Source: G963701675 sp963701675 (GTDB lineage Bacteria; Planctomycetota; Planctomycetia; Gemmatales; Gemmataceae). From it: a DNA stretch of 64,000 nt. Location: assembly GCA_963701675.1 (NCBI GenBank), contig OY969623.1, positions 2,976,001 to 3,040,000 of the forward strand. The letters are read 5' to 3'. Both the position numbers and the translations under genes were made by a program. Shown here piece after piece: positions 38,297 through 49,449 of this stretch; position 1 is the stretch's first letter; each line of letters begins with the position of its first letter. The notes below the pieces were generated by a model. The model saw nothing but the letters and a program-made list of their open reading frames with translations, was not told the DNA's origin and did not search any database.

Positions 38297-40945
38297 TCAC
38301 GCCTCTACGAACTTAGTCACGAAGGCGTCGGCTTGGCCGAAACGATTGCGCCGTTTGAGGGCACCCGGCGTCGTTGGGAAGTCCGACCCAAATGTTTGTC
38401 CTGTGACGTAGACACTTCCGCCGCTGTCTATGGCGATCGCATTACCGTAGTCGCCGCCGACCAGCCCGGACGAGGAACCGCCAAGATAAGTCGAGTAGCT
38501 GAGGGTAGTGCCGGCGAGATCGAGCTTGGTGACGAAAGCATCTTCCCCCCCATTACTCGAAGTGTCGAAAGCCAACGCCGTCGTCGGGAAGTCGGACGCG
38601 ACCGTGTAGCCTGTGACGTAAGCGGATCCGCTGGCATCAACGGCGATCGAATGCCCAACGTCCTGGCCGACCCCTCCCAAGTATGTTGCGTAGACAAGGG
38701 CGGATCCTGTTGCATTGAACTTGGCTACGTAGGCGTCGCTTTTGCCGCCGGCATTATACGTCGTGTCAAAGGCGCCGGGCGTCGTAGGGAAGTTAGCAGA
38801 GAACGTAATTCCCGTCACGAACGCGTTGCCGCTGGAATCCAAAGCGATTCCGGTGCCATAGTCCGCACCTCCATTGAATATCGCGCCCCCACCTAGGTAG
38901 GTCGAATAAATGAGCGCGGAGCCGTCCGCATTCAGTTTGGTCACGAAGGCGTCATTGCCGTGGTTGTGCGTCGTGTCGAAGGCCCCGAGGGTAGTCGGAA
39001 AATCGGTGGAGTTGGTAGAGCCGGTTATGTGCGCATTGCCGCTGGAGTCCACGGCTATTGCTGGCCGATTGACATAGGCATCCGCATCGAGGGAGTAGTT
39101 TTCCAAAGAGCTTCCGCCTAAACACGTCGAGTAAACCAGCGCTGAACCATCCGCATTCAACTTCGTGGCGAAGGCGTCGCCGCCGCAACCTCCCGAATCA
39201 AACGCACCCGGCGTGGTTGGGAACGCGTTGGACGCGGTCCCGGTCACATAGGCATTCCCTTCCGCGTCCACATCGATCCCACCGCCAACGTCCGAGCCGT
39301 TTGCCCCTCCCAAATAGGTCGAATAGGACAGTGCCGCTCCCGTGGCGTTGAGCTTGACGACGAACGCATCCGGACAGGGAGAGCTTGGGGAGCATCCACT
39401 ACCAAAGGTTGTGTCGAAGGCACCCGGTGTAGTGGGAAAGTCGGTCGAATACGTCGTCCCACTAATGTAGGCATTCCCATCCTCATCTAAGGCGATCCCT
39501 TCGCCTACCTCAGCCTCGGATCCGCCGAGGTATGTGGCGTAGGCGAGCGCCGAGCCCGCCGCGTTCAATTTGGCAACGAACGTGTCAGCATTCCCATTGA
39601 GCGTTGCGTCGAACACCCCCGGTGTGACAGGGAAGTGGGTCGACGTAGTCGAACCGGTCGTGTACGCATTGCCGGCACTATCCGCCGCGATTGCGCGTCC
39701 ATCTTCTGCACCGCCCGGTCCGCCCAGGTACGTTGAGTAACCCAGCACGAGCGGGTCGATTATCAGGGGTCGTGACGTGTCATACGACCCTAGCTCGAAC
39801 CGCACACTCGTCCCCTCCGAATGATACCGACTCGTAATCTCTTGCCGTGTCCCGCCCACTTGCTGGTACGTCAGAGGCTTCTGCTGTACAACGTCGCCGA
39901 TGGCAGTGTGCACGACCAGATTGCCTTGCGGGTTGATGTCCACACCGTTCGCACCCGCAAAGTTCAACGTAATCGCGTTCGGATCTACACCTGGTGAGAC
40001 GATGAAATCGTATTCCAGTTGTCCGTTGTTGCCATAGTAAGCGACATCAATGCCAGGATAAACGTCCCGATACTCGACACCGCCAAACGTCGGAATGTTG
40101 GCGTGCCACTGCGACGAATCGTTGCCGACGAAGTAGTTGACGATACCGGGTTGCCGGTCATGGCCAACCGGCGTCGCGTCGGGGTTTCCGCCAACGATCT
40201 GCATGTGCAGCGCCACACCGAGCGAGTAAGGAGTGTTAGCCTCCTGAGGTCGTCCAATTTCTGGAGGGTTCACATCTCTCGCCGGCTCGGATGAGATGGA
40301 GAACACCGCCGTCGTCGGCGTCAGAAACACTGTCGCACCACCAGCCCGAGCGATGAAATCCACGCGCGAGTCGGTCTGTCCCTGGTTCGCCTCGAATGTC
40401 AGTGGCAGCTTGCCGTAATCCCGTGCCGTTGGTTGCGACTTCGGAACGTCGCGGGTCGGCGCGCCCTTTCGCGTCGCATTTGGACTTAGAGATAGCGGTC
40501 TCGATAGTTCGCCTGGAAGAACGGACACGCTTGGCTTCGCGTCCCGCGACATCCCTACATTTGACGACGCATTAGCGACGAAGTGCTGCCCGCCCGATGA
40601 TGGCATGATTGGATTGATGCTGATGTGCCTCGCGGTGTCGGGACCTAGAAGCGTCTCGACACCGTCCATCAACTCCGTCGATCGTCGCGAAAGCTGAGGA
40701 GACTCGCGTACCGGCACGATCTCCGAGGGCGGGCTCATCAGTTCAAGAACATCCAAATCGTCCTTGGACAGGATCGACACGGATGGCGTCGCTTCACCGG
40801 CTTCCATTGTCGCGGGGGTGTCGCCCGCCAATGCCGCCGTTCCGAACAAGACACCTAGCAGGGCATCCCCCGGTTGCAAGCGGACTTCTAGGGATTCCAA
40901 ACGGGGTCGATGGGCGACGTGAACGCGAGTCAGTCGGTTTCTCAT
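38297..40945 (-). CDS. DUF7948-SBBP extracellular beta-propeller protein
   Basis: 882 residues from ATG 40945, which has AGGAGG upstream ('caggaggaaccgtgcg'). The extracellular motif appears as 'RPRLESLEVRLQPGDALLG' (residues 14-32). Residues 40-170 are a Ser/Pro-rich spacer. DUF7948 starts with 'YGKLPLTFEANQGQTDSRVD' near 175 and includes 'VNYFVGNDSSQWHANIPTFG' and 'GIDVAYYGNNGQLEYDFIVS'. Seven SBBP repeats follow from about 400 ('YSTYLGG', 'GNAYVTG', 'FPTTPGAFDT'), ending 'GALKRRNRFGQADAFVTKFV'. Repeat 4 is longer and contains an unusual 'LDADAYVNRP' insertion. It is the intact counterpart of the split gene at 8674-12464. Likely exported; the ligand is unknown. Confidence 0.88.
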   Translation of the reverse strand: MRNRLTRVHVAHRPRLESLEVRLQPGDALLGVLFGTAALAGDTPATMEAGEATPSVSILSKDDLDVLELMSPPSEIVPVRESPQLSRRSTELMDGVETLLGPDTARHISINPIMPSSGGQHFVANASSNVGMSRDAKPSVSVLPGELSRPLSLSPNATRKGAPTRDVPKSQPTARDYGKLPLTFEANQGQTDSRVDFIARAGGATVFLTPTTAVFSISSEPARDVNPPEIGRPQEANTPYSLGVALHMQIVGGNPDATPVGHDRQPGIVNYFVGNDSSQWHANIPTFGGVEYRDVYPGIDVAYYGNNGQLEYDFIVSPGVDPNAITLNFAGANGVDINPQGNLVVHTAIGDVVQQKPLTYQQVGGTRQEITSRYHSEGTSVRFELGSYDTSRPLIIDPLVLGYSTYLGGPGGAEDGRAIAADSAGNAYTTGSTTSTHFPVTPGVFDATLNGNADTFVAKLNAAGSALAYATYLGGSEAEVGEGIALDEDGNAYISGTTYSTDFPTTPGAFDTTFGSGCSPSSPCPDAFVVKLNATGAALSYSTYLGGANGSDVGGGIDVDAEGNAYVTGTASNAFPTTPGAFDSGGCGGDAFATKLNADGSALVYSTCLGGSSLENYSLDADAYVNRPAIAVDSSGNAHITGSTNSTDFPTTLGAFDTTHNHGNDAFVTKLNADGSALIYSTYLGGGAIFNGGADYGTGIALDSSGNAFVTGITFSANFPTTPGAFDTTYNAGGKSDAYVAKFNATGSALVYATYLGGVGQDVGHSIAVDASGSAYVTGYTVASDFPTTALAFDTSSNGGEDAFVTKLDLAGTTLSYSTYLGGSSSGLVGGDYGNAIAIDSGGSVYVTGQTFGSDFPTTPGALKRRNRFGQADAFVTKFVEA

Positions 40946-40986
40946 CGCACGGTTCCTCCTGTCGTTAGCCAGCATGTTCTTCGTAG

Positions 40987-43403
40987 CTATGTCAACTCGG
41001 TCGAAAGCACATCCAATGCAGCGGTAATCGTCTCGGTATGCGCGACGCGAGCGATGCTACGCGACACATACTTCGGCCGGATCGCTGTTGCGCCGTCATC
41101 CACGGTATTAATCGTTGAGCGGCGAGATGTTTGCGTCAGTGAGGTGGTCGGATGCAGCATCTCCGTACTGTCGCCGACGTCCAGCGGGGCGAACAGTCGC
41201 GGGCCGACGCCAATCGGCAGCGGCGGCCAGTCGGCGGCGTTGAGCGCCACGATCACGTCTTCGGTGTACAGCCGATTCATCGCCAGGTCGGGATAATCAT
41301 CGCCGTTGAAATCCGCCGCTTCCGCATCCGTGTAAAGATCCCCGGTCGTGTAGCTTTGCGGAATCTGGAATGTGCCATCGCCGTTTCCGACCATTAGTTT
41401 CAAAGGCACTAGGTGGTGCGTGAGAGCCAGGTCGACGGCGCCGTCGCGATTGAAATCCGCGACCTCAAGGCCACTCCCGCCCGGATTGTAGATGAAGTTG
41501 ATTGAGAATGTGCCGTTGCCAAGGCCCTGGAAGAAATACACGTTGCCGTTGGCGAGGACGACAAGATCAAGTATGTCGTCGTTGTCGACGTCGGCTGCCT
41601 CTATGTCGGACGGACTGTAATCGACAGGATATGACACCGGACTAGCGAATGAGCCATTGCCGTCACCCAAGACAAGCCTAACATCACCGCATTGTATGGG
41701 GCAGCCAACGACCGCGACATCTGCGTCACCATCGGATTCGAAGTCGGCGATGGTCAAGACGCCAGGATACGGGCCGGCTTCAAAACTCTGCGGGCGCGAA
41801 ATCGACCGCTGCCCGTGCCACGTAGCAGACGAAGCGTTTGACTCTGTGTGTGGTTTGTGACGACGATGTCGAGCTTTCCATCGCCGGTAAAATCCGCAGA
41901 CCCAATTGAGGCCGGCGATTGACCGGCGGCGAAGGATTTGGCTGGGAAAAAAGTGCCGTCGCCTTTGTTCATCAGCACGCTGATGGTGTTCGCGCCACCG
42001 TTGGCAGTGGCCAGATCGGGGAAGCCATCATTGTTGAAATCCGCGGCTACCAATCCTCCGGGGCCATTGCCCACCGTATAGTTGACCGGCGTGCCCAAGG
42101 ACCCGTCCGCACTCACGAGGTTGACGATCACTTGGTTGGCAGGGACACCATAATGAGCTCCCCCGGTGACCGCTAGATCGGGCGTGCCGTCACCGTTGAA
42201 ATCGGCCGATTCGACGTTGAATGCGACACCGGTCGTAAAACTGGCGATGGCCGGCTGGAAGTAACCATCGCCGCGATTGCGCAAGACCGAAACGGTGCCG
42301 TCCGGGGTTCCATTGGGAACGACCAAATCAATGTCGGCATCGCCGTCGAGATCGGCCGCCGCCACTTCTTGGACCGCGTGGCCGACGACAAATCCGGTTA
42401 TGGGCATGAACCGGCCGTCTCCCACTCCTGCCACTCCTTTGAGCAGGCTTATGCCTCCGCCAGCCCCGTTCGCCGTTGCCAGATCCAAGTCACCGTCGCC
42501 ATTGAGGTCCGCGCTCACCATTGCCTGGGGGTCGTTTGCCGCCGGGTAGGAGAGGTTGAACGCGAAGGTGCCATCTCCGTTCCCTAGCCACACATTTACT
42601 TCGCCGCCCGCCACCGTAGACAGCTCGTCCGCCACGGCCAGGTCTAGCGTGCCATCGGCGTCGAAGTCTCCCGCCGTCACGCATGGACCGGCGTCGCTCC
42701 AGCTAGCGCCATTGACGAACGTGCCGTCACCTTGGCCCAGCAAAATCTTGATGTCCCACCCGGCAGCGATCAGGTCGACGGCACCGTCGCCGTTAACATC
42801 TCCGGTGATCAGGTCCCATGCGAAGGTATTAATGAAGTAATCGCCCGCGCTAACGAAGCCACCAACCCCATTGTTCCTGAGCACGCTGATGTTGTGACTG
42901 TGAAAATTGTTTGTCGCCAGGTCGATATCGCCGTCGGCATCGAAGTCAGCGGCCACGACGGTATATGGGTTTTTTCCGACGGTGTAGGTGCCGTTGGCGG
43001 CAAAGGTGCCGTTGCCGTTTCCTTTCAACACCAGCAGATTGTTCGAGATCGTGTCGTTCACCACGGCGAGATCGAGAACACCGTCTCCATCAAGCTCGGC
43101 GGTGATGATGTCGCTAGGTGTCTGGCCGGCGGGCGTACTGAAAACGGCCTTAAAGGAGGCGTCGCCGTTTCCCTTCAGAATGGTCACGGCGTCCGCGACG
43201 TTGTAGTTGGTGACGGCCAAATCCGGAACGGAATCGCCATTGAAATCGCCGATGGCCACCGCATCCGCATCCGGGCCAACCGGATACGCCGGCGCCGTGA
43301 TGAAACTTGGCTGATCCCGGCGCTCAAGGCGTTCGAGCACGAGAGGACACGACGAGATTCTTGAGCGGCGGCCGGTTGAAACACACGAAGTCTTGGAAGT
43401 CAT
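40987..43403 (-). pseudogene. FG-GAP/VCBS beta-propeller protein, frameshift near 41793
   Basis: ATG 43403 follows 'gtagaggaggaattgtc', a strong ribosome site that decides the start over the upstream codon at 43463, which lies in a repeat element. The motif is 'LERLERRDQPSFITAPAYP'. About nine FG-GAP repeats run to 'GTGSGRFRARR', then a false end 'VLKPARILAS' at 41754. Adding one base to the GGG run at 41792-41794 (+ strand) gives 'RAPQSFEAGPYPGVLTIADF' and joins the second frame, which ends at 40987. The tail 'PLPIGVGPRLFAPLDVGDST' to 'DVLSTELT' is shared with 12518 and 46962. Rejoined length is about 805 residues. Confidence 0.85.
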
Positions 43404-43417
43404 GACAATTCCTCCTC

Positions 43418-43620
43418 TACGCCGAAGGGGTTGCATTCCACAGCCCAGGGTCGCGCAGCGCACCCTGGGACATTGACCCGTATCATCGATCTACCCCGAA
43501 GGGGTTGCACAGGCGGCGTGCTGTCAAACCCGCGCAGGGTATTTTCGTCGTCGGCTGGATCACCCAGGGTGCGCTGCGCGACCCTGGGCTGTGTTGTTGA
43601 ACCGCTTCGCGGTAGGTCGG
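43418..43620. repeat. Intergenic palindromic repeat element with 31-bp inverted arms
   Basis: The arms 43439-43469 and 43563-43593 are exact reverse complements (31 of 31 bases), centred on 'agggtcgcgcagcgcaccct'. A short direct repeat 'ccgaaggggttgca' occurs at about 43422 and 43496. The element sits in the leader of the FG-GAP gene starting at 43403 and next to the end of the one stopping at 43639. It reads as false short peptides in several frames. Similar GC-rich extragenic repeats are, to my recollection, common in planctomycete genomes. It could be a REP/MITE-like mobile unit or a transcript-end hairpin. Confidence 0.7.
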
Positions 43621-43638
43621 TGGCGTATTCGGGTGTGG

Positions 43639-46600
43639 TTAGGTCGTGTTTCGCCTCGTTGTAAAAGGCGGTTGCCAGAATCGGCCCGATGTCGAGGGGC
43701 GCTGCGGGCGCAGGCCATCGTCGGACGGGATCGGCATCGGCGCCCAGTCGGCGCCGTTGAACAGAATGGACAAGCCATCGTCCGTATTGGTGGCAAGGTC
43801 GGGGAAGCCGTCGCCGTTGAAGTCGAACGCCACCAACGCCTTGGCGTATTTGCCGGCGACGTAGCTCAAAGGCGCCTGGAGCGAGCCGTCACCGTTTCCT
43901 ATCAGGACCGTCACTTTGCCAGCCGGGATTTGGTTGGAAACTGCCACATCGAGTTTGCCGTCTTGGTTGAAGTCAGCGATGACGACATCTCTTGGCGCCT
44001 CACCAGCGCTGTAGTCAACGGGTGCTTGGAAGGTGCCGTTGCCGTTGCCGATGAGAACGCTAGCCGTTCCGGAGAGGTTCGCCGAAACCAAGTCGATTTT
44101 GCCGTCGCCGTTTAGATCACCCATGGCGAGGGACATGGGTGCATTCCCCGAAGCGAAACTCAGCACGCGGCGGAAGAAGCCGGTCCCGGTGCCGCGCCAA
44201 ACGGATATCGAACTGCTGCCTTCGTTGGCGACGGCAAGGTCCAGCCGGCCGTCGACGTTGAAATCTCCGACGATCACATCAGACGGACCGGCGCCGACGG
44301 CAAAGTTTTGAGGCGGGTTGAAGGTGCCGTTGCTCTTGGCAATCAACACGGTCACCGTTCCGCTACTGACGTAGTTGGTCATAACGAGGTCGGGACGGCC
44401 ATCACTGTTGAAATCCCCCGTGGCGACCGCCCGCGGGGCGACGCCTGCGATGTAGTTCACCGGAGCGATGAAGCTCCCGTCGGCACGACCCATCACGGCT
44501 TGAAGCATGGCATGGTTTCTGACCACCACGTCGAGATCGCCGTCAGCGTCCAAGTCGCCGGCAGCTATACCCGCGGGCGCTTCGTCCGTGAAATATCTCA
44601 CGCGCGGTTCGAAAGTGCCGTCGCCTCGTCCCAGAAACACGGTGAACACCCCGGAATTGGTGACCGCGATATCAACATGGCCGTCGCTGTTGAAATCTTC
44701 AACATCACCGCCTAAAGACTGGCCGGCCACGGTGAAGATCGGGAGTTGGAAGCTACCGTTGCCGTTGCCAAGCAAGATTCTCACCCCACCGCTGGCGCCG
44801 CTGTCGGTTACGGCCAGGTCGGGATTGCCGTCTTCATTGAAGTCAGCCGCCATGACGTTCCAGGGAGTTGGTCCGCTTGAAGTATCGAGTTTCGGCGCGA
44901 AAGTTCCGTTGCCATTTCCCAAGAAGACGCTTGCCGTCTGGGAGCCGATGTTGACGGTTGCGATATCAGCCCGGCCGTCACTGTTGAAATCGGCGACGAC
45001 CACATCATTCGGCTGCGAACCCGTGCTGTATGCAACTGCGGGTTGAAATGTCCCGTCGCCGTTGTTTAGGAAGACATTAATTACCGATGAGCTGGAAACA
45101 CTCAGGACGATGTCGTCCTCGCCATCGGCATCGAAATCGCCGATCGCGAGACCGGTCGGTTTGTTCGTGGCCGCGTATTCTACCGCCGGGAAGAAGACTC
45201 CGTCACCGCGGTTGATCAAAACGGTAAGAAATCCAGGACTGTTTACTGTCGCGAGGGCAATGTCAGGGTAGCCGTCATTGTTGAGGTCCGCAGGTTCCAC
45301 GTCGTTTGGGCCACCGACGTTGTAGTCGGTACTGCCGCCAAAGGTTCCGTCTCCGTTTCCGAAGAGCACATGGAGGTTGCCTGACGGTGAATTGCCACTC
45401 GTCGCCGCATCCAACGTTCCATTCAAGTCAAAGTCGGCGAGCGCCACGGCGCCGGGGAAGTGGGCACTGAGGGCGTAGGAGTCGACCAGGTCAAAGCCGC
45501 CGTTTGGCCCACCAAGCACTACCGTGCCGGTGCTGTCAAATTGTGCTCCGCTATATACGACGTTGATGTCCGGTCTGCCATCAAGGTTAAAGTCTGCGCC
45601 CACGGCGCCGGAAATCATAGCGCCGACGTGATAGATGTGCGGCGGGCCGGAGAACTGGCCGCCACCCACTCCGGGGAGGATTTGAATACTTCCGAAGTTA
45701 GGAAGCGCGACATCGGTTATGCCGTCGGCCGTGTAGTCGTCAACCAGGATGATGTCGGCACTGGTCAGGCCGTAGAGCACTGCCCCCGTGAATGCGCCGT
45801 TACCGAGGCCGCGCAGCACGTTAACCGTCTTGGCCGAGTCGTCTGCGACCACGATGTCCGCAGCACTGTCGTTATCGAGATCCGTCGCGATCACCGCGCG
45901 GGTCGAGCCGCCACCGACGTAAGTCGCGGCCTGCTCGATCGTGCCGTCACCGAGGCCGAGAAACACGAACAACTTCGTGCTGCCGGGGTTGCCGATCACA
46001 ACATCGGGAGTGCCGTCGCCATTGAAGTCCGCGCATGCGAGCGAGGTTGGCTTGGCCCCGGCTGTGTATGTCACCGGCGCGGCAAATGTGCCGTCGCCGT
46101 TACCGAGCAGAATTCCGATGGTCCCAGTCGTGTTGTAGTTCGCCGTGGCGATGTCGAAGTCGCCGTCTCCGTCGAAGTCTCCTCCAGACAATGCGATTGC
46201 CGCTCCGCCCGCGTTGTATGCGACCCGAGGCGCAAATGAGCCGTCGCCATTGTTCAGATGCACGTTCACCTGTGCAGAGAACGGTGATGCCGAAACGAGA
46301 TCGATGTCGGCGTCGCCGTCGAAGTTTTCTGCCATCAGGGCGTATGGAAACACACCCGTGAAATAGTCATACGGAGCAATGAAGCTGCCGTTACCGTTGC
46401 CCAGGTAGATTCGGATCCTTCCGAAGTTGGCATCGTCGCTCACCGCAAGGTCAGGCTTGCTATCATTGTTCAGGTCCGCGATAGCGACGCCCGAAGGCGC
46501 TTCGCCTGCGGCGTAATTGACCGGCGGCTTGAACGTGCCGTCGCCTCGGCCGATGAGCACGCTGATCGTGCCGTTTGGGAAAGTGGAATTCGCGGCGACT

Positions 46601-46922
46601 AGGTCAATAATGCCGTCGGCGCTCACATCTCCAGCCGCGAGCGCGCGGGTATTGAAACCGGTGGGATAATGAGCGCCGGACTGCAACGTGCCGGCCCCTG
46701 CGCCAGAAGAATACTGACCCCGCCGGAACCGCCGTAACTAGCGACGGCAACATCGCCGAGGCTATCGCCGTTGAAATCGCCGGCGGCGAGCGCACGAGCT
46801 TGATTGCCTCCCGCATACGCCGCGGTCCCGAAGAAACTCGGCACATCGCGGCGCTCCAGCAGTTCCAAAGTCAGTCGCCGTCTCCAAACGTTATTCGCGA
46901 ATCGAGAAAGTCGTCGAGGCAT
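43639..46922 (-). pseudogene. Very large FG-GAP/VCBS beta-propeller protein, frameshift near 46696
   Basis: ATG 46922 with 'cggaggagcgctctc' upstream; the motif is 'LTLELLERRDVPSFFGTAAY'. The first frame covers about 75 residues to 'GGVSILLAQG'. One missing G in the run at 46695-46698 (minus strand) shifts it; the second frame continues 'GTLQSGAHYPTGFNTRALAA' and holds about 18 FG-GAP repeats to 43639. Rejoined length is about 1095 residues. The C-terminus 'DWAPMPIPSDDGLRPQRPST' starts like the LSTEL-tail genes but then departs into 'FWQPPFTTRRNTT', right beside the palindromic element. The end has probably been replaced or truncated there. Confidence 0.85.
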
Positions 46923-46961
46923 GAGAGCGCTCCTCCGAGAAAAGGGATTCGATATCGATGA

Positions 46962-49331
46962 TCAATTCAGTTTCGTTGAAAGTAAGCCAAACACAGGGTC
47001 AGTTGTTTCGGCGAGCGCGACACGGGCGATGTGGCGCGAGGCGAAATGCGGCCGGGGTGCTAGCGTCGTTGCGCTCTCACCCACGGGATTAATCGCTGAG
47101 CGGCGGGATGTTTGCGTCAGGGTGGTGTTCGGATGGAGCTCCGCAGTTTCGCCGGCGTCCGGCAGGGCGAACGGTCGTGGCCCGTCTCCGATCGGCAGCG
47201 GCGGCGAAGGTTCGTTTAGCAACACGCTGAGTGTGTTGCCGGTGAAGTTCGTGGTAACGATGTCTTGAAGCGCGTCGCCATTCAGGTCAAACGCGCGGAC
47301 CGACGTGGTATTGTTGCCGGCCGTGTAAAACCTCGCAGGTGGCTGAAACGTGCCGTCGCCATTTCCCAAACCCACATTCACTACGCCGCTTGTCACACTT
47401 CCCGACAGGTTATTTGTGGTCGCGATGTCCAGACGGCCATCGTTATTGAAGTCCGCCAAGATGACGGAATCCGTCCCGCCTGAGCCGATATAGTCGATGG
47501 CTGCCTGGAAGCTGCCGTCCCCATTTCCCAGGTAAACCTTCACGACACTGGGAGTACTCGTTCCAACTACCAAATCCGCGTTGCCATCGGCATTGAGGTC
47601 TCCCGCCGAAATAGCAGACGGTTTGGCGCCCACAACAATGTCGGTCCCGGATGCAAAGGCGCCGCTGCCATCTCCAAGCAGAATGCTCACCGTCTGAGCG
47701 TCGAAGTTGGAGACGGCAAGGTCGAGATTGCCATCGTTATTGAAATCGGCGACCGCCACCGCGCGAGGGGAGTCGCCGGTGCTGTAGTTTACCGGTGCTT
47801 GGAAGGTGCCATTGCCGTTGTTTAGCAGAACGCTTGCCGTTCCGTCGCTGTTGTTGGCCGTCGCGAGATCAATATCGCCATCGACGTCGAAATCGCCCAA
47901 GGCGAGGAATATCGGAAAGGCGCCGGTCGCGTATGGTTGGGGATTTTGAAACGTTCCATTTCCGTTTCCGAGCAGGATGGCGGCGTTGGCGGAAAAGTTG
48001 TTTACGACCGCCAAGTCGAGCTTGCCGTCGTTGTTGAAGTCCGCCGCTCGGATGGAGCGTGGCTTCAAGCCGCCGGCCCGGGTGCGCGTGGGAGGCAAGA
48101 AGCTGCCGTCGCCTAGGCCACGATGCACGCTGATCGTGGTGCTCTCCAGGTTGGCCACCGCCAGGTCCAGATTTCCGTCGCCGTCGAAGTCGCCACCGGT
48201 CACGGATTGTGGACCGTTTCCGCCCGCCGCGAAAACGGCGGCCAGGTGAAAGCTTCCAGTACCGGTGCCGCGCGCGATGGCAACCACAGCGGGATTCAGA
48301 ACGGCTACGTCTAAATTCGTATCAGCGTTGAAGTCCGCGGCGACCACGGCGGCGGGATCGTGACCGCCGTAGAACAGAATGGGTGATTGAAACGTTCCGT
48401 CGCCGTTGCCGAGCAGCAGGCCCAGGTTGTCTCCGACCGCGACGATGTCCGTAGTGCCGTCGTTGTTGAAATCCCCAAAATCCAGGCTTCGGCCATCGGC
48501 TAGTAAATAACCGGTCGGCGCCTGGAACGTTCCGTCGCCGTTGCCGAGCGCCACGTGGACGCCGTTGTTGCCGGCCGTGGCGAGATCCAAATCGCCATCC
48601 GCATCCAAATCGATAACGCCGACGTGAAACGGAGCGGTTCCCGCTGGATACGTCGTGGGTGATTGCAGACTTCCATCTCCGTTGCCGAGCAGAACGCTGA
48701 CGCCGCCTTGAACGGCTACGACGGCATCGGCGTTTCCGTCGCCATTGAAATCGCCCGTCGCCACACTGGGTGCGCTGTTACCAACGGCGTAGGCGGGGCC
48801 GGCTTGAAACGTGCCGTCGCCGTTGCCCATGAGCACGCTCAAAGCGGCGTTGATCGCGTTATTGGCAACCGCGAGGTCGGCGATGCTGTCCCCGTTGAAA
48901 TCCGCCACCGCGCTGTCGGATGCCTTCAGCCCACCTGGCCCACTAAGGGCGGTTTGAAACGTGCCGTCGCCGTTGCCCAGAAGGACGCTCACATCGCCGT
49001 CTTCGAAGTTCGCCGTGACCAGGTCCGGCACATTGTCGCCGTTGAAGTCGCCAACGGTGACGGAACGCGGATTGGAACCGACGACGTATTCGGTTTCCCC
49101 TTGCAACGTGCCGTCTCCGTTGCCTAGCGACACGTACAAGCGTGGCGTGGTAATGCGGACGGTAGCGACATCGGCGTTGCCGTCGCTGTTGAAATCCGCC
49201 GTTGCTAGGGCAAAAGGAAAGTTCCCGCCCGAGGAAAAGATTTGTGTGGCCGCGAAACTCGGCACATCGCGGCGCTCCAGGGTCTCCAAAAACAAGTGTT
49301 GCTTCCGAATCTTGTTTGCGAGTCGAGTCAT
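46962..49331 (-). CDS. FG-GAP/VCBS beta-propeller protein with LSTEL-type tail
   Basis: Intact 789-residue protein; ATG 49331 with 'aaggag' nine bases upstream. Begins 'MTRLANKIRKQHLFLETLER' followed by RDVPSF. Twelve or more FG-GAP repeats, for example 'VTVGDFNGDNVPDLVTANFE' and 'VSVLLGNGDGTFQ'. One internal repeat is of the shorter 'VVAIARGTGTGSFHLA' type, also present in paralogs ('RGTGTGRFRAPQ'). The tail 'PPLPIGDGPRPFALPDAGET' to 'FGLLSTKLN' is complete. The stop is 39 bp before the start of the gene at 46922, and both use the same strand, consistent with tandem duplication. Confidence 0.9.
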   Translation of the reverse strand: MTRLANKIRKQHLFLETLERRDVPSFAATQIFSSGGNFPFALATADFNSDGNADVATVRITTPRLYVSLGNGDGTLQGETEYVVGSNPRSVTVGDFNGDNVPDLVTANFEDGDVSVLLGNGDGTFQTALSGPGGLKASDSAVADFNGDSIADLAVANNAINAALSVLMGNGDGTFQAGPAYAVGNSAPSVATGDFNGDGNADAVVAVQGGVSVLLGNGDGSLQSPTTYPAGTAPFHVGVIDLDADGDLDLATAGNNGVHVALGNGDGTFQAPTGYLLADGRSLDFGDFNNDGTTDIVAVGDNLGLLLGNGDGTFQSPILFYGGHDPAAVVAADFNADTNLDVAVLNPAVVAIARGTGTGSFHLAAVFAAGGNGPQSVTGGDFDGDGNLDLAVANLESTTISVHRGLGDGSFLPPTRTRAGGLKPRSIRAADFNNDGKLDLAVVNNFSANAAILLGNGNGTFQNPQPYATGAFPIFLALGDFDVDGDIDLATANNSDGTASVLLNNGNGTFQAPVNYSTGDSPRAVAVADFNNDGNLDLAVSNFDAQTVSILLGDGSGAFASGTDIVVGAKPSAISAGDLNADGNADLVVGTSTPSVVKVYLGNGDGSFQAAIDYIGSGGTDSVILADFNNDGRLDIATTNNLSGSVTSGVVNVGLGNGDGTFQPPARFYTAGNNTTSVRAFDLNGDALQDIVTTNFTGNTLSVLLNEPSPPLPIGDGPRPFALPDAGETAELHPNTTLTQTSRRSAINPVGESATTLAPRPHFASRHIARVALAETTDPVFGLLSTKLN

Positions 49332-49449
49332 GGGAGCAAACTCCTTCGTAATGGTTCGAGGTTAAAATCTGCGGCCGCGGCCCAGACACGACGCGGCGGC
49401 GAGCCTTCGATGTTCGTGAATGCGTGTGACAAATCCTCCGGTCAAGGAC

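Noticed and set aside
43431..43664. Short open frames around the palindromic element
   Set aside because: They read through the inverted repeat in several frames ('TAQGRAAHPG' type peptides) and are typical false genes from extragenic repeats.
45460..46239. 259-codon open frame on the plus strand
   Set aside because: Antisense to the FG-GAP gene 43639-46922; same artefact of repeated codons.
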